Below are positions 44,730 through 54,708 of a stretch of 64,000 bases of DNA, in pieces. The stretch spans positions 124,001-188,000 of the forward strand of contig NZ_JAHZIJ010000008.1 in assembly GCF_019443105.1 (NCBI RefSeq), in the 5' to 3' direction. The position numbers and the translations under genes are program-made. The DNA comes from Paenibacillus oenotherae. GTDB lineage: Bacteria; Bacillota; Bacilli; Paenibacillales; Paenibacillaceae. Under the pieces are notes generated by a model, which was not told the DNA's origin, made no database searches, and saw nothing but the letters and a program-made list of their open reading frames with translations. How positions within the stretch are numbered: the first letter of the stretch is position 1; each line of letters begins with the position of its first letter.

Positions 44730-45377
44730 TTACAGCTTGTTCAACTGATCGAGAATGTCCTGGGGCTCCAGGCGCTGCATGAAATCCGGGTTGACATAAG
44801 CCGAACGGATGATACCGGACTTGTCGATTATGAATGTTGAAGTAACGGGAAGAATCCAGCGGTCGGTGGCGTTGTATTCCATCAGATCCCGCTTGAACTG
44901 ATTCGTCATAATCTCCTGTATAGAAGGCGGAACATCGTACAGCAGGTTATAGAGGGCGGCCGCCATGCCATCCGTGTCGCTGAGGACGTGGAAGCGAAGC
45001 TCCTCCTTTTCTTGCTGGGAGAGCGTATTATCCGGACTTTGCGGGCTTAAAGCGATCAATTGACCACCGAGCGCTTCAATTTCCGGCAAGATGCTCTGGT
45101 AAGCCCGCAGCTGCATATTGCAGAAGGGGCACCATCCTCCGCGATAAAAGGTTAATATAACAGGACCCTTGGACAGCTGCTCGAACAGATTCACAGGAAC
45201 GCCAACTGAATTATTCAGGGTAAAATCCTTCGCCTGCTGACCTTCCTGCAAGCCGTACACCATCCCCGATTGCTGCTGCTCGCGAATCAATCCAAATATT
45301 TCGTTGTGAACGTCCGTGGACGTTTTGGCCACGAATTGCTTTTTTGCTTCATCCAGGATTGGACTTAATTGTGTCAT
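44730..45377 (-). CDS. Peroxiredoxin-like (AhpC/TSA) protein
   Basis: The 215-residue thioredoxin-fold protein has the active motif GGWCPFCNMQL (Cys83 and Cys86, CxxC spacing) after VILTFYRG, followed by LSPQSPDNTLSQQ and a TSTFIIDKSGIIRSAY strand. The CxxC marks the peroxiredoxin-like subgroup (PRX_like2) rather than classical one-cysteine AhpC. It likely reduces peroxides or disulfides. It is divergent from a TetR gene with a shared operator at 45396, so it is probably induced by an electrophile or oxidant. Confidence 0.87.
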   Translation of the reverse strand: MTQLSPILDEAKKQFVAKTSTDVHNEIFGLIREQQQSGMVYGLQEGQQAKDFTLNNSVGVPVNLFEQLSKGPVILTFYRGGWCPFCNMQLRAYQSILPEIEALGGQLIALSPQSPDNTLSQQEKEELRFHVLSDTDGMAAALYNLLYDVPPSIQEIMTNQFKRDLMEYNATDRWILPVTSTFIIDKSGIIRSAYVNPDFMQRLEPQDILDQLNKL

Positions 45378-45395
45378 CCATGTCGCCTCCTCAAA

Positions 45396-45417
45396 AAAGA
45401 TACCGAACGGTATCTTT
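45396..45417. promoter_or_regulatory. TetR operator
   Basis: AAAGATACCG-AA-CGGTATCTTT is a perfect 10-2-10 palindrome, 18 bases upstream of the peroxiredoxin-like start and just after a TATATT -10 element on the minus strand. The palindrome type (GATACCGnnCGGTATC) fits TetR proteins of the adjacent class. Confidence 0.8.
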
Positions 45418-45507
45418 AATATAGCACAAAGATTCCCTTATCGAAAGCAAATTTTTATTTGGTATAATGAAAGGAATCATTCCACATGTGGGCAAGGGGG
45501 ATTTGAC

Positions 45508-46140
45508 ATGCTGAAGGGTGAGAAAACCCGCAAACACATTATCGCGAAGTCTGCCGAGCTGTTTAACCAGAAAGGCTATGCAGCGTCGTCCTTGTCGGAT
45601 ATTACAGAGTTAACGGGCATTAAGAAAGGCGGCATATACCGTCACTTCGCCAGTAAAGACGAAATCGCCCTTGAGGCTTACCAATATGCAGGCAGCATCG
45701 TGAATCAAACAATCAAAGACGCATTCGATGAGCAATCAACTGCGATGGGCAAGCTGCTTGTCTATCTGCAGGTGTACAGCAATGTAGTCGAAGCTCCTCC
45801 TTTTGCAGGCGGCTGTCCGCTGCTTAACCTGGCTACCGAGAGCGACGACGGTCATCCGGTTCTGCGTGCCAAAGCCCGCGAAGGGCTGGAGCGCACGTTG
45901 GACAATATGAAAGCGATCATCTCGGAGGGCGTTCAATCCGGTGAATTCAAGGCGGATCTCGATATCGACGCCTTAGCGACCTTTACGCTATCCGTCATGG
46001 AAGGCGGCATCATGCTCAGCAAGCTGGAGGGCGACAATCGGCATGTCCGAATGAATATTGCGAGTCTGACCGCATACCTGAAAGGGATGTGCTTGAGCAG
46101 CAAGGAGCAGGCTGGTGTAACGAACGACGGGAGACATTGA
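45508..46140 (+). CDS. TetR/AcrR-family repressor
   Basis: The 210-residue protein has an N-terminal HTH (TRKHIIAKSAELFNQKGYAA, then LSDITELTGIKKGGIYRHFA) and a TetR_C-type ligand domain with the cysteine-containing PFAGGCPLLNLATESDD motif. That motif is shared with YxaF/LmrA-like and NemR-like electrophile sensors. The start at 45508 lies after GGCAAGGGGG. It should bind the palindrome at 45396 and repress the divergent peroxiredoxin-like gene; the cysteine could be the sensor. Both points are inference. Confidence 0.88.
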   Translation: MLKGEKTRKHIIAKSAELFNQKGYAASSLSDITELTGIKKGGIYRHFASKDEIALEAYQYAGSIVNQTIKDAFDEQSTAMGKLLVYLQVYSNVVEAPPFAGGCPLLNLATESDDGHPVLRAKAREGLERTLDNMKAIISEGVQSGEFKADLDIDALATFTLSVMEGGIMLSKLEGDNRHVRMNIASLTAYLKGMCLSSKEQAGVTNDGRH

Positions 46141-46153
46141 AAGGATGGAGTAG

Positions 46154-47185
46154 ATGGAACTCGAGTTAGGGAATGTAGAGCAGGCGAAGGCCTATTTTTT
46201 CAAATGGAAGTGCAATAAGTACGAAATGAATCGGGAGGGTGATGTATGGCATACCTCCTATAAGAGACTTGTAACGTCAGAACTTGAGAATCAATGGACG
46301 AACGAGTACTTCGAGCAGTTGTTTGCCAGGCTAGAGCAATCATCAGCTGATATGAAATGGTGCTATTATGATGAAATCGCTGAATTGTTCTCAAGTAAAT
46401 TGAAAATATCTGCCGATGTTGACAAGATTGTAGCGGCAACCCGCCATTTGCAATATTCTATACCTTCTGTTTCTAAGAATAGGATTGCGAGGGCCATTCT
46501 GGGGAAAATTCTTCCTCATCTCCCCAAGCTTGGACACTTGAAAAATGCCCGGGAGTTATTACAGATTGTTGAATGTTTGATAAGCGATCCGGAAGCAGCG
46601 GAGGAGGAGCAACTATTGGCTGACTATCGCCAATGCGCGAACTCGGTGCTGGAGATTACAACCGTCGATCAGGCCAAGGAATATTATATCCGCATGGGCT
46701 GCAGCCACAATCGGATGAAATATGACTATCAGGAAATGGTTGACTCTTACAATTCCATAGCTAACGCCAGGCTCGAATGCGATTGGATTCAGGAAGCATT
46801 TGGACGCAACATTACTTGTATTCAAAATAGAGAATATGGGGCAACAGAGTATAGCTTCTATCACGGAACGATCAATTATTTCGTGAACGGTGTTGTTGAT
46901 AGGAACAATGCCAGCCAGTTGTTGACTGTAACCCGAACGATACAGGACTACGATAATCAATACTCTTATGTCTATTACGCAAGTGAAATTATTAAAACGG
47001 TTATACCGGCATTATTGGAACAACACATGATGGAAGAAGCAGAAGATTTCTTGGTGATCGCCAAAAACTTACTTCATGCCACGCCTGAGTTTTCTAGGGA
47101 TTGGAGTTTCAGGGAAATCGAGAAAGAGGTAACGAGTCTTGAGGATCGATTAGCAACAGACCCGACCAGGCCAAATGATGACTAG
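46154..47185 (+). CDS. Hypothetical protein with internal duplication
   Basis: The 343 residues form two related halves. VEQAKAYFFKWKCNKYEMNR (about 8-27), with a following ENQW segment, aligns with VDQAKEYYIRMGCSHNRMKY (about 175-194) and LECDW. Each unit is helical and rich in aromatic residues, perhaps a helical-repeat fold. There is no signal or membrane segment. I do not recognise the family. It lies 13 bases after the TetR gene and may share its transcript, with GGATGGAG before the ATG. Confidence 0.6.
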   Translation: MELELGNVEQAKAYFFKWKCNKYEMNREGDVWHTSYKRLVTSELENQWTNEYFEQLFARLEQSSADMKWCYYDEIAELFSSKLKISADVDKIVAATRHLQYSIPSVSKNRIARAILGKILPHLPKLGHLKNARELLQIVECLISDPEAAEEEQLLADYRQCANSVLEITTVDQAKEYYIRMGCSHNRMKYDYQEMVDSYNSIANARLECDWIQEAFGRNITCIQNREYGATEYSFYHGTINYFVNGVVDRNNASQLLTVTRTIQDYDNQYSYVYYASEIIKTVIPALLEQHMMEEAEDFLVIAKNLLHATPEFSRDWSFREIEKEVTSLEDRLATDPTRPNDD

Positions 47186-47233
47186 GCGCAGCTACACAGC
47201 ATTATTTTTCTCAGCATGAAAGGATGATGAAAG

Positions 47234-49510
47234 GTGAAAGCATGGCACAAAATCACATTTATGATAGGCATCATGGCAGCGCTATACTTATCGCCTTTAG
47301 CATCGACGGTATCGGCACAGGAGCGGTTTGGTGATCTTGACCACTCGGCCTGGGCGGAGGACAGCATTTATTATCTGGCCCAAAGGGGAACGATAGCCGG
47401 GTATGGCAATGGTCAATTCAAGCCATCGAACTCGATCACGCGGGCACAAGCCGTCACTTATTTAATCCGGGAGATGTATCCGGACAGAAAGTACACCTTG
47501 CCTGAGATCCAATATCGCGATTTGCCCAGAACACATATGTTCTATGGAGAAGTTGCGGTTGCGACGAGTCTGGGTCTGATTGGCGGCTTCGACGACGGAA
47601 CGTTCCGTCCCGATGCGCCGATCAGCCGCGCAGAGACGGCTGCTATACTATCAAGGTTCTACAAACTTACGCCGGGGCCCGAAACATCGGAGTTAACAGA
47701 CATTGACGGGCATTGGGCAACGGAGCCGATCCGTTTGCTCGCCTCGAACGGTTTGGTTGGCGGTTATTCTGATGCTACCTTCAGGCCGAACCGTCCGGTA
47801 AGCCGGGCCGAGTATGCCGTCTTCTTAACGAGAATCATCCGGATGGAGAGGGCTGAGGCTATTCAGTCACAGGATTGGGACAAGCTTCTCCAATACATGA
47901 CGGTCAAAGAAAAGGTCGGGCAAATGCTCATGCCGGAAATCCGGATGTGGGCTGGCAAGCCGACCGTATCGGTCAATGCAGGAGTTACAAGCATGCTCTA
48001 TGACCAGCAGCCAGGCGGGCTGATCCTGTTCAATAAAAATATCGTAGACGTTGCACAGCTGACAACGTTCAATCATCAATTGCAGCAGCAATCCGGCGAT
48101 ATCCCCTTATTCCTGGGCATTGATCAAGAAGGGGGTGTCGTCAATCGGATTCCGGGCGGAACCAATTTCCCCGGAAATATGGCACTCGGTGCGACCGGAC
48201 AGCCTCAGCTTGCTCTGGATGCCGGGAAGGTTACAGGTACCGAGCTGCAAGCGCTCGGAGTTAATCTGAATTTTGCGCCGGTTCTGGACGTGAATGTGAA
48301 CCCGGACAATCCGATTATTGGCATACGCTCATTCGGGTCCGACCCTGATCTTGTTGCAGATTTCGGAGTTCATTTCTTGCAAGGGCTGCAGCAATCCGGC
48401 GTCATTGCGGCGGTCAAGCATTTCCCTGGCCATGGGGACACAACCGTAGATTCTCATCTTGGCCTGCCCGTTCTAACCCATGATAGACAACGTCTTGAGG
48501 AGATTGAGCTGAAGCCATTCCGTGCAGCAATTCGCAGCGGGGCAGATATGATCATGTCCGCGCATATTGCCTTTACAGCGCTTGATGACACCACGATGAA
48601 GTCCAAGAAAGACGGTTCTGATGTTCCGCTGCCAGCTACTTTATCCCGCAAAGTAATGACCGGACTGCTTCGAGAGGAATTAGGCTTTCAAGGGGTTATT
48701 GTATCAGACGCATTCACGATGGAGGGGATTGCGGCGCATTTCGGAGAGGAAGCGGCGGTTAAGCTTGCCGTTAAGGCAGGCATTGACATCATTCTTATGC
48801 CTAAGGAAGTGTCCGGTGCTCACCAAGCCATCGTTCAAGCCGTGAATAAGGGCGAGATCAATGCTGCGCAAATTGACGCCTCTGTTAAGCGTATCCTCCG
48901 CTTGAAGCAGAAATATGGCTTGTTTCAGGCGCAGAGCGATCTTCAAACGAAGCTGCTGGAAGCCAAGCGGGTCATCGGCACAAGCGAGCACCGTCGAATA
49001 GAGCAATCCATCGCCGAGCAGTCCATTACCGAGGTGAAGAATGATAATAACAGCCTGCCCTACAGCATACAAGAAGGGGATCGGATAGCGATTCTGGCGC
49101 CAAATGCCGAACAGGCTGAGTTGATTAAGAATCAGTTGTCCTCGGTGGATTCCAGTACGCGCTATACGGTAGAGACGCTGCTTCTGGATGGCAGTAAGGC
49201 CTCAGATGTGAATGCGCGCATTCAGCAGGCGAATTTCGTCATCTTGGCCTCCTATCAATTCCGCAGTCCGATTCAGGAGCATAATTGGGCAAATTATCAA
49301 TCACTCGTTAATCAGCTCAACACAAGCTCCAAGCCATATGTGCTGTTGTCGCTAGGTAATCCTTATGAATGGATGTTCTTGCATGACGTCCACGCTGGCA
49401 TTGCAGCATATGGCGCTCAGCAGCCGAACGTACTCGCCGCATTAAAGGTCATTTTCGGTAGGAATGAAGCGAAGGGGACTCTCCCTGTCAGCTATCAGGC
49501 CAAAGATTAG
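47234..49510 (+). CDS. nagZ: SLH-anchored beta-N-acetylhexosaminidase (GH3, NagZ-type)
   Basis: The 758-residue protein has a signal peptide (about 1-28, ending VSAQE) and three S-layer homology domains (about 33-85, 95-150 and 155-205, e.g. ITRAQAVTYLIREMY and PVSRAEYAVFLTRII). A GH3 domain with KHFPGHGDTTVDSHLGLPVL at 395-414 and nucleophile Asp492 (VIVSDAFTMEG) follows, and then a C-terminal accessory domain as in Bacillus NagZ. The GHGDT-H motif is the NagZ catalytic dyad. It removes GlcNAc from muropeptides; the SLH domains anchor it to the cell wall. The GTG start at 47234 gives an intact signal peptide. Confidence 0.92.
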   Translation: MKAWHKITFMIGIMAALYLSPLASTVSAQERFGDLDHSAWAEDSIYYLAQRGTIAGYGNGQFKPSNSITRAQAVTYLIREMYPDRKYTLPEIQYRDLPRTHMFYGEVAVATSLGLIGGFDDGTFRPDAPISRAETAAILSRFYKLTPGPETSELTDIDGHWATEPIRLLASNGLVGGYSDATFRPNRPVSRAEYAVFLTRIIRMERAEAIQSQDWDKLLQYMTVKEKVGQMLMPEIRMWAGKPTVSVNAGVTSMLYDQQPGGLILFNKNIVDVAQLTTFNHQLQQQSGDIPLFLGIDQEGGVVNRIPGGTNFPGNMALGATGQPQLALDAGKVTGTELQALGVNLNFAPVLDVNVNPDNPIIGIRSFGSDPDLVADFGVHFLQGLQQSGVIAAVKHFPGHGDTTVDSHLGLPVLTHDRQRLEEIELKPFRAAIRSGADMIMSAHIAFTALDDTTMKSKKDGSDVPLPATLSRKVMTGLLREELGFQGVIVSDAFTMEGIAAHFGEEAAVKLAVKAGIDIILMPKEVSGAHQAIVQAVNKGEINAAQIDASVKRILRLKQKYGLFQAQSDLQTKLLEAKRVIGTSEHRRIEQSIAEQSITEVKNDNNSLPYSIQEGDRIAILAPNAEQAELIKNQLSSVDSSTRYTVETLLLDGSKASDVNARIQQANFVILASYQFRSPIQEHNWANYQSLVNQLNTSSKPYVLLSLGNPYEWMFLHDVHAGIAAYGAQQPNVLAALKVIFGRNEAKGTLPVSYQAKD

Positions 49511-49607
49511 CTGACTCTTGCTTGCCGTGAGGATAACCATAGCAGAACAAACGAAGGGGCTGTCCGAAAAGTAGTCTAATGTCCAAGGAATTAGTCCCAA
49601 ATGATGT

Positions 49608-49657
49608 GAAAAGATGCCTCTAAACCCGCTAAAAAATGGGTGGGAGGCATCTTTTTC
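49608..49657. terminator. Bidirectional terminator
   Basis: AAAAGATGCCTC (49609-49620) pairs with GAGGCATCTTTT (49644-49655), with an inner ACCC/GGGT; T-runs flank both sides. A second perfect palindrome GGGTGGACT-T-AGTCCACCC follows at 49666-49684. It is positioned to end the nagZ transcript. Confidence 0.65.
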
Positions 49658-49728
49658 TTTGTACAGGGTGGACTTAGTCCACCCGTTGCCTTCCCCAAGT
49701 GTGGTTTGAAGGCAGAGTGGCGGGGTAA

Positions 49729-49924
49729 GAAGCCTGCGAAAGTGCATGAATTTCGGTTACAAGACGCCATAATGATAGAATGCCTGCGATCATGCATGAA
49801 TGTGAGCAAAAATCGGCCGTTAAGGGGAAATGAGGGTGAAATACCTGCAAGCTGGCAGGCATTTCACCCTCATGGGCCAGAAACGGGAAAAAAACTGCCG
49901 TTTCGCATGTTTTGCCTAGATTTG
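49729..49924 (-). repeat. Composite GCAGG-hairpin repeat, copy D
   Basis: In inverse complement the order matches copies B and C. The key stem is 19 bp, 49830-49848 with 49855-49873, one G-T pair, loop AAGCTG. Relative to copy B the stem carries A-to-G changes paired with T-to-C changes on the other arm. AGCCTGCG...CATGAATTTC and AATGCCTGCGAT...CATGAATGTG blocks precede it. Confidence 0.8.
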
Positions 49925-49980
49925 CTGGCCTCTCGTATCTCGCATCTCCAAAAAGGACTTTCTGGACAGCTCCTTTCTAG

Positions 49981-51426
49981 TTATTTATTCCCTCGGCGCA
50001 CCTTTAACAGCTTGCCTTTAACCGTCGTATTCTTCATCAATTCAAGCACAAGCGGCCCCTTGCCGTTCAGAATCTCAACATCTGTCACATGGTCGAGAAT
50101 CGTAATAATACCAATATCGTCTGCGGTTACTCCTTCAAGCTTGGCGATTGTGCCAACAAAGTCGATAGCTCTCAGCTTTTTCTTCTTGCCGCCATTGAAG
50201 TTAAGCTTCATAATCTGCTTGTTCAACAGCTCGCGTTTATCCCGTTTCAGAACGGGGCCAATATTTATTTTCTGCTCGAAATCCTCTCTTCGCCGCTCAA
50301 CATCCTCTTCGGAAGGAGCCATCACTTTCGGAATTGCAAACCCAATATAAGCTTCAATATCGGCTAACCGCCCGTCATCTCTTGGAGTGGCGAAGGTAAT
50401 CGCTCTGCCTGTCTTGCCCGCGCGTCCTGTACGACCAGTACGATGCACATAGCTTTCCTTCTCAAGTGGAATATCGTAGTTGATAACATGGGTAATATTC
50501 GTAATATCAATCCCCCTGGCGGCTACATCTGTCGCAATCAAGTAACGGAATTGTCCTCTTCTGAACGCATTCATCACCTCGAATCGCTCCTCCTGCTCCA
50601 TGCCGCCATGAATGCGATCACAAGGATAATCAAGGTCAGCCATTGCTCTGAACAATCGATCAACATTCTCCTGTGTACGGCAGAAAATAATACAGCTGTC
50701 CGGACTCTCAACGATGAGCAGATCTTGAAGCAGCGCCAGCTTGTCCGCTTCCATCACTTGTATAACAGCGTGTTCAATCGTGGCCGTCGTAATGCCGCTC
50801 GCTTTGATCTCAATCTGTGCAGGATTATCCATATACTGCCGTGACAGGTTGGCCACATCCTCAGGAAAGGTAGCGGAGAATAACATGGTCGTCCTGCTGC
50901 CCGGCAGCGCCCCAATGATCGACTGAACCTGCTCAATAAAGCCCATATTCAGCATCTCATCCGCTTCGTCAATAACGAGATAGCCAATCCGCTGCAGCGA
51001 TAGCGAGCCGCGTTCAATATGATCCAGCACACGCCCCGGCGTGCCTACAACAATATGCGTTCTTTGCTTTAACTCGGCCTTCTGTATATGAAAAGGATGC
51101 TTCCCATACAGAGCCGTTGCCTTGATCCGCTTGAAGCGCCCAATATTCGTTATGTCCTCGTTGACCTGTAACGCAAGTTCCCGGGTGGGTGTCAGAATTA
51201 AGGCTTGCGGCTTATTCTCGTTCCAGTCTACCAGCTCGCAGAGCGGAATACCGTAAGCTGCGGTCTTGCCGCTGCCTGTCTGCGATTTGACAACAAGATC
51301 CTTCTTCTCCAGCGCAACCGGAATGACCTCTGTCTGAACCTCTGTCGGCGTCTCGTAGCCCAGGCTATTCAATGCTCTCATGATCTCTTCGCTTAATTCA
51401 TAATCTGCAAAATGCTTCTCACTCAT
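49981..51426 (-). CDS. dbpA: DEAD-box RNA helicase, DbpA/YxiN type
   Basis: The 481-residue protein has Q motif EVQTEVIP, Walker A SQTGSGKT (48-55), [24 protein letters not shown], then ARGIDI and HRTGRTGR. The C-terminal RNA-binding domain (about 405-481, [19 protein letters not shown]) is that of DbpA/YxiN, which binds hairpin 92 of 23S rRNA and acts in large-subunit assembly. The stop codon lies directly beside the right end of the MITE-like element. Confidence 0.92.
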   Translation of the reverse strand: MSEKHFADYELSEEIMRALNSLGYETPTEVQTEVIPVALEKKDLVVKSQTGSGKTAAYGIPLCELVDWNENKPQALILTPTRELALQVNEDITNIGRFKRIKATALYGKHPFHIQKAELKQRTHIVVGTPGRVLDHIERGSLSLQRIGYLVIDEADEMLNMGFIEQVQSIIGALPGSRTTMLFSATFPEDVANLSRQYMDNPAQIEIKASGITTATIEHAVIQVMEADKLALLQDLLIVESPDSCIIFCRTQENVDRLFRAMADLDYPCDRIHGGMEQEERFEVMNAFRRGQFRYLIATDVAARGIDITNITHVINYDIPLEKESYVHRTGRTGRAGKTGRAITFATPRDDGRLADIEAYIGFAIPKVMAPSEEDVERRREDFEQKINIGPVLKRDKRELLNKQIMKLNFNGGKKKKLRAIDFVGTIAKLEGVTADDIGIITILDHVTDVEILNGKGPLVLELMKNTTVKGKLLKVRRGNK

Positions 51427-51642
51427 CGTTAACCTCTTCTACGTTATATTGGAGTACCCCTGCATACAGATTCCCGCCGTGCAACAATCGTATATTTATC
51501 TATTATACCCCGAGGTCTTTAATTCCTATAGTAGGCTGACGATATAGAGTAGGAGCAACTTGTTGAGGTGTGCAAAGGTTTGCGCTGCGCAGCTTCAGCA
51601 AGGTGATAACATAGACATCATAGACTTACGGAGGAACCTTGG

Positions 51643-53331
51643 ATGACTTTTAAACTTCGCACGAGACTGTTGGTCAGCTTTTTTGCAATCATTGCACTCT
51701 TCTTGATCGCAGTTAGTGTCACCACCACGATGAATAGTTCGATCGATAGGCAAATGGATGAAATTCTCGTCTCCCATAAGCGCATGGAAGTGATTCAGCG
51801 CTTGAACCTGTTCGCTAGAACGGCAAACGATTATGGCGCACACTATATGCTTGCCCCCAATAACTTGAAACAGGGCTACAAAACCCGTTTCGAAGAAACC
51901 GTACGTTTTCTCGAAGCGGAACTGGTCCGTCTGAAGGATATGACAGCAGACCCCGACAGTCTGCAGCAAATCGATGATTTCCAAGCGAAATGGATGGAGA
52001 GCAAACAAGAGAAGCTCAAGATTATGGCCCAGTTGGAACAAGGGAATGTCGTTATGGCACAGGAACGGTACACGAAGGATTCCTTCGACCCTGTCGCGTT
52101 CGCGCTGCTTTCTGTTGTTAAGGAGGAGCAGCTGCAGATCGAGCAGTACAAGAGTGATATCCACAGCATGAATCAAAAAGTGGAGCTCTTGAACTATGCG
52201 CTTGTGGGGATTGCGATACTGCTTTCCGCCGGCATTGCTATTCTGTTGTCGAATTACTTGATCTCACGTATCCGCCGCTTAATTAATTTGGCTGACGCTG
52301 TGGCTAAGGGCAACCTGCAGATGCAGGACCTGCCGGTTGATGGGAAGGATGAGCTGTCTGAGCTTGCTGGCGCCTTCAATGCGATGAAGCAGTCATTACG
52401 GTCGGTTATTGGCAGCGCAGAGCAAGTCTCGATTCATGTCGCTGCTTCTTCAGCCCAGCTGCAAGTAAGCGCGGAGCAAACCGGCCTTGCCACAGAGCAT
52501 ATCGCAACCATCATGCAAGAGATCACCGATGGTACCCAGCGTCAAGATATAGAGATAAGCGGGGGCCTCTTGACGATTACCTCACTGTCGGAGAAAGTGA
52601 ACCAAATCGCTGCCAATGGACAGGCTGTTCTTGGAACCGCCAGAAACACCTCGAATACGGCGCTGCAGGGCAAGCATGATCTCATTAATGCGATTGAGCA
52701 GGTACGCGTCATTGAGGGCAGCAACGGAAAGCTCTCTCAAGTGATCGAGGGTCTGCAGCGGCAAGTCGCCCAAATCGGCGATGCTACGAAGCTTATTATG
52801 GACATCTCCAATCAAACGAACCTGCTTGCACTCAATGCATCGATAGAAGCAGCCAAGGCTGGCGAGCAAGGACGCGGCTTCTCCGTCGTAGCACAGGAAG
52901 TAAGAAAGCTGGCCGAACAGTCGCGTGTGTCAGCGGATCAAATCCGCAGCTTGATCGCAGGCATTCAGCAGGAATCAAGCGTAGCTGCTGTGGAGATGGA
53001 GCACGGTACCTTAGAGGTGCAGAAGGGGATTCATCTTATTGAAGTGGCAGGAGAGTCCTTCGAAGGCATCCTGGAGATGATCCGGCAAGTGGAGGATGAC
53101 ATCCGGGAAGTAACCGAATCTACAGTCAACATGATGGAAGACACGGAGCACGTAGTTGAGGGTGTTTCGGTTATATCCGGAATTGCCAAAGAGAACTCGG
53201 CAGGAACACAGAGCGTTGCGGCTTCTACCGAGCAGCAGCTGGCCTCTATGGAGGAAATTACCGCCTCCGCAAGCAATTTGGCTGCTCTTGCAGACGAGCT
53301 GAAGACCGTAATCGGCAAATTCCATTTATAA
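51643..53331 (+). CDS. Methyl-accepting chemotaxis protein
   Basis: The 562-residue protein has TM1 (about 8-30), a periplasmic-type helical sensor domain (about 30-185), TM2 (about 184-207) and a HAMP domain ([20 protein letters not shown]). The signalling domain has the hairpin tip motif [20 protein letters not shown] and [14 protein letters not shown], and it ends [17 protein letters not shown]. The four-helix sensor usually detects small solutes directly or through a binding protein. The next gene, 26 bases downstream, is a sugar-binding lipoprotein, which suggests a receptor for a binding-protein complex. GGAGG lies 8 bases before the ATG. Confidence 0.92.
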   Translation: MTFKLRTRLLVSFFAIIALFLIAVSVTTTMNSSIDRQMDEILVSHKRMEVIQRLNLFARTANDYGAHYMLAPNNLKQGYKTRFEETVRFLEAELVRLKDMTADPDSLQQIDDFQAKWMESKQEKLKIMAQLEQGNVVMAQERYTKDSFDPVAFALLSVVKEEQLQIEQYKSDIHSMNQKVELLNYALVGIAILLSAGIAILLSNYLISRIRRLINLADAVAKGNLQMQDLPVDGKDELSELAGAFNAMKQSLRSVIGSAEQVSIHVAASSAQLQVSAEQTGLATEHIATIMQEITDGTQRQDIEISGGLLTITSLSEKVNQIAANGQAVLGTARNTSNTALQGKHDLINAIEQVRVIEGSNGKLSQVIEGLQRQVAQIGDATKLIMDISNQTNLLALNASIEAAKAGEQGRGFSVVAQEVRKLAEQSRVSADQIRSLIAGIQQESSVAAVEMEHGTLEVQKGIHLIEVAGESFEGILEMIRQVEDDIREVTESTVNMMEDTEHVVEGVSVISGIAKENSAGTQSVAASTEQQLASMEEITASASNLAALADELKTVIGKFHL

Positions 53332-53357
53332 TTATTTAGATAGAAGGGGAATACACC

Positions 53358-54596
53358 ATGAAGAAACAGTCAATGATCACGAGCCTTTGTATCTCATTTG
53401 TTCTACTATTGTCTGCCTGCTCGGCAGAACAGGAGGAACCGGTCGTTCTGACCCTCATAAGCACCTACGAGGGCAAAGAAGCTGACTTCGTCAAAGCGCG
53501 TATTGCTCAATTCGAGGAAGAGCATCCGCATATAACGGTGAACGTGTCCGATATCGACTTCGGGGCAGCCTCCACAGTTTTCAAAACAGCGCTGCTTGGC
53601 GATCAGCCGGTGGATGCTATAAGGGCGGATAATTCCTGGATTCCGGAATTTGCCGATTTGGATTTAGTGTACCCGCTTAATGCTATGCTTGCCGAGTCCG
53701 ATCGCGCCGATTTCAATCAGACAGTCATCCGTTCGGTTCAGAGCGGAGATAAAATCTATGCCTTGCCGTCCGTCATGGAAGCGCCGGCTCTGCTTTACAA
53801 CAAACGGATTTTGCAGGAAGGCGGCTTCCCCAATCCTCCGCAAACGATGGATGAGCTGCTGGCCATGGCCAAGGCGCTTACGAATAATAATCGTTACGGG
53901 ATATTCGTCTCCGACGATTCTTATTTTGCCCTCCCATATATTTGGGCTTTTGGCGGTGGGACAATTACCGATGACAAGCAGATCCAAATCAACTCAGCCG
54001 ATTCGATCCAAGGTCTTCAATTCATGCTGACGCTGAGACAGGAGAAAGCAGCCCAGCCCTACACCGATTTCAACGACGGCTACAATAAGATGATGCTGGA
54101 TTTCAAGGAAGGCCGCTCGGCTATGATTATTAACGGACCTTGGGCGGTTGCCGACCTGTTGTCTGGCAGTGAGTTCAAGGATGCGGGCAATCTGGGAATC
54201 GCCGCTATTCCCAAGGGGCCGAAGGGACAAGGCTCTCCAGCGGGCGGGCACAGTCTCGCGATCTCTAAATACAGCAAGCATCCGCAAGAAACCTATGAGC
54301 TGATTTCTTATCTGACAAGTACAGAGACACAGATTTTGCAGGCCAAAGAGGTCAAGACGCTGCCTACAAGAACGAGTGCTTATCAAGATGCGGCCTTGGC
54401 TGCGGACCCGATCTTTCTGGGCTTCAAGAAGCAGCTCGACGCTGCAAAGTCTCGTCCTCTCATAACGGAAGGGTCTGTGATGTTCTCAGATTTCACGCCT
54501 AATCTAGGCCAGATTCTTCTCGGCAACCAGTCGGTCGAAGCCGGCGCTCAGAAAATTCAAGCTGCATGGAAAAGTCTGTTGAAGCAAGATCGATAG
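53358..54596 (+). CDS. Family-1 sugar-binding lipoprotein, next to a chemoreceptor
   Basis: The 412-residue protein has a lipobox LLSAC (Cys at about residue 21) and a maltose-binding-type domain: VLTLISTYEGKEADFVKARI, PPQTMDELLAMAKALT, FGGGTITDDKQ, and GRSAMIINGPWAVADLL, ending EAGAQKIQAAWKSLL. No permease genes accompany it. Either it serves a transporter elsewhere, or it works as ligand carrier for the adjacent chemotaxis receptor. The RBS GAAGGGGAA precedes the ATG. The terminator at 54653 follows. Confidence 0.88.
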   Translation: MKKQSMITSLCISFVLLLSACSAEQEEPVVLTLISTYEGKEADFVKARIAQFEEEHPHITVNVSDIDFGAASTVFKTALLGDQPVDAIRADNSWIPEFADLDLVYPLNAMLAESDRADFNQTVIRSVQSGDKIYALPSVMEAPALLYNKRILQEGGFPNPPQTMDELLAMAKALTNNNRYGIFVSDDSYFALPYIWAFGGGTITDDKQIQINSADSIQGLQFMLTLRQEKAAQPYTDFNDGYNKMMLDFKEGRSAMIINGPWAVADLLSGSEFKDAGNLGIAAIPKGPKGQGSPAGGHSLAISKYSKHPQETYELISYLTSTETQILQAKEVKTLPTRTSAYQDAALAADPIFLGFKKQLDAAKSRPLITEGSVMFSDFTPNLGQILLGNQSVEAGAQKIQAAWKSLLKQDR

Positions 54597-54652
54597 AGAC
54601 TCCCCGAGCGGAGCAATTGGGGTTCTAGCTTCGCATGTTTCGCCTTAATAGG

Positions 54653-54697
54653 AGCAGTCCTTTGTCGGCACTTGGCCGCTGTCGGGACTGCTTTTTG
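54653..54697 (+). terminator. Terminator of the chemoreceptor operon
   Basis: AGCAGTCC (54653-54660) pairs with GGACTGCT (54685-54692), followed by TTTTTGTTTT. It lies 56 bases after the sugar-binding protein gene. Confidence 0.7.
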
Positions 54698-54708
54698 TTT
54701 TGTACTGT

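Larger units (their letters stand above)
49553..49977. mobile_element. MITE-like element with inverted ends around repeat copy D
   Basis: The left end GAAGGGGCTGTCCGAAAAGT (49553-49572) is matched in inverse complement at the right end by GAAAGGAGCTGTCCAGAAAGT (49977-49957), with a common GCTGTCC core. Inside lie three palindromes and repeat copy D, with no coding gene. The right end stops 3 bases before the helicase stop codon. Transposase is absent, so movement would need one supplied elsewhere. A target duplication was not established. Confidence 0.45.

Noticed and set aside
49640-50350. A 236-codon plus-strand frame
   Set aside because: It runs through repeat copy D and then antisense to the DEAD-box helicase.
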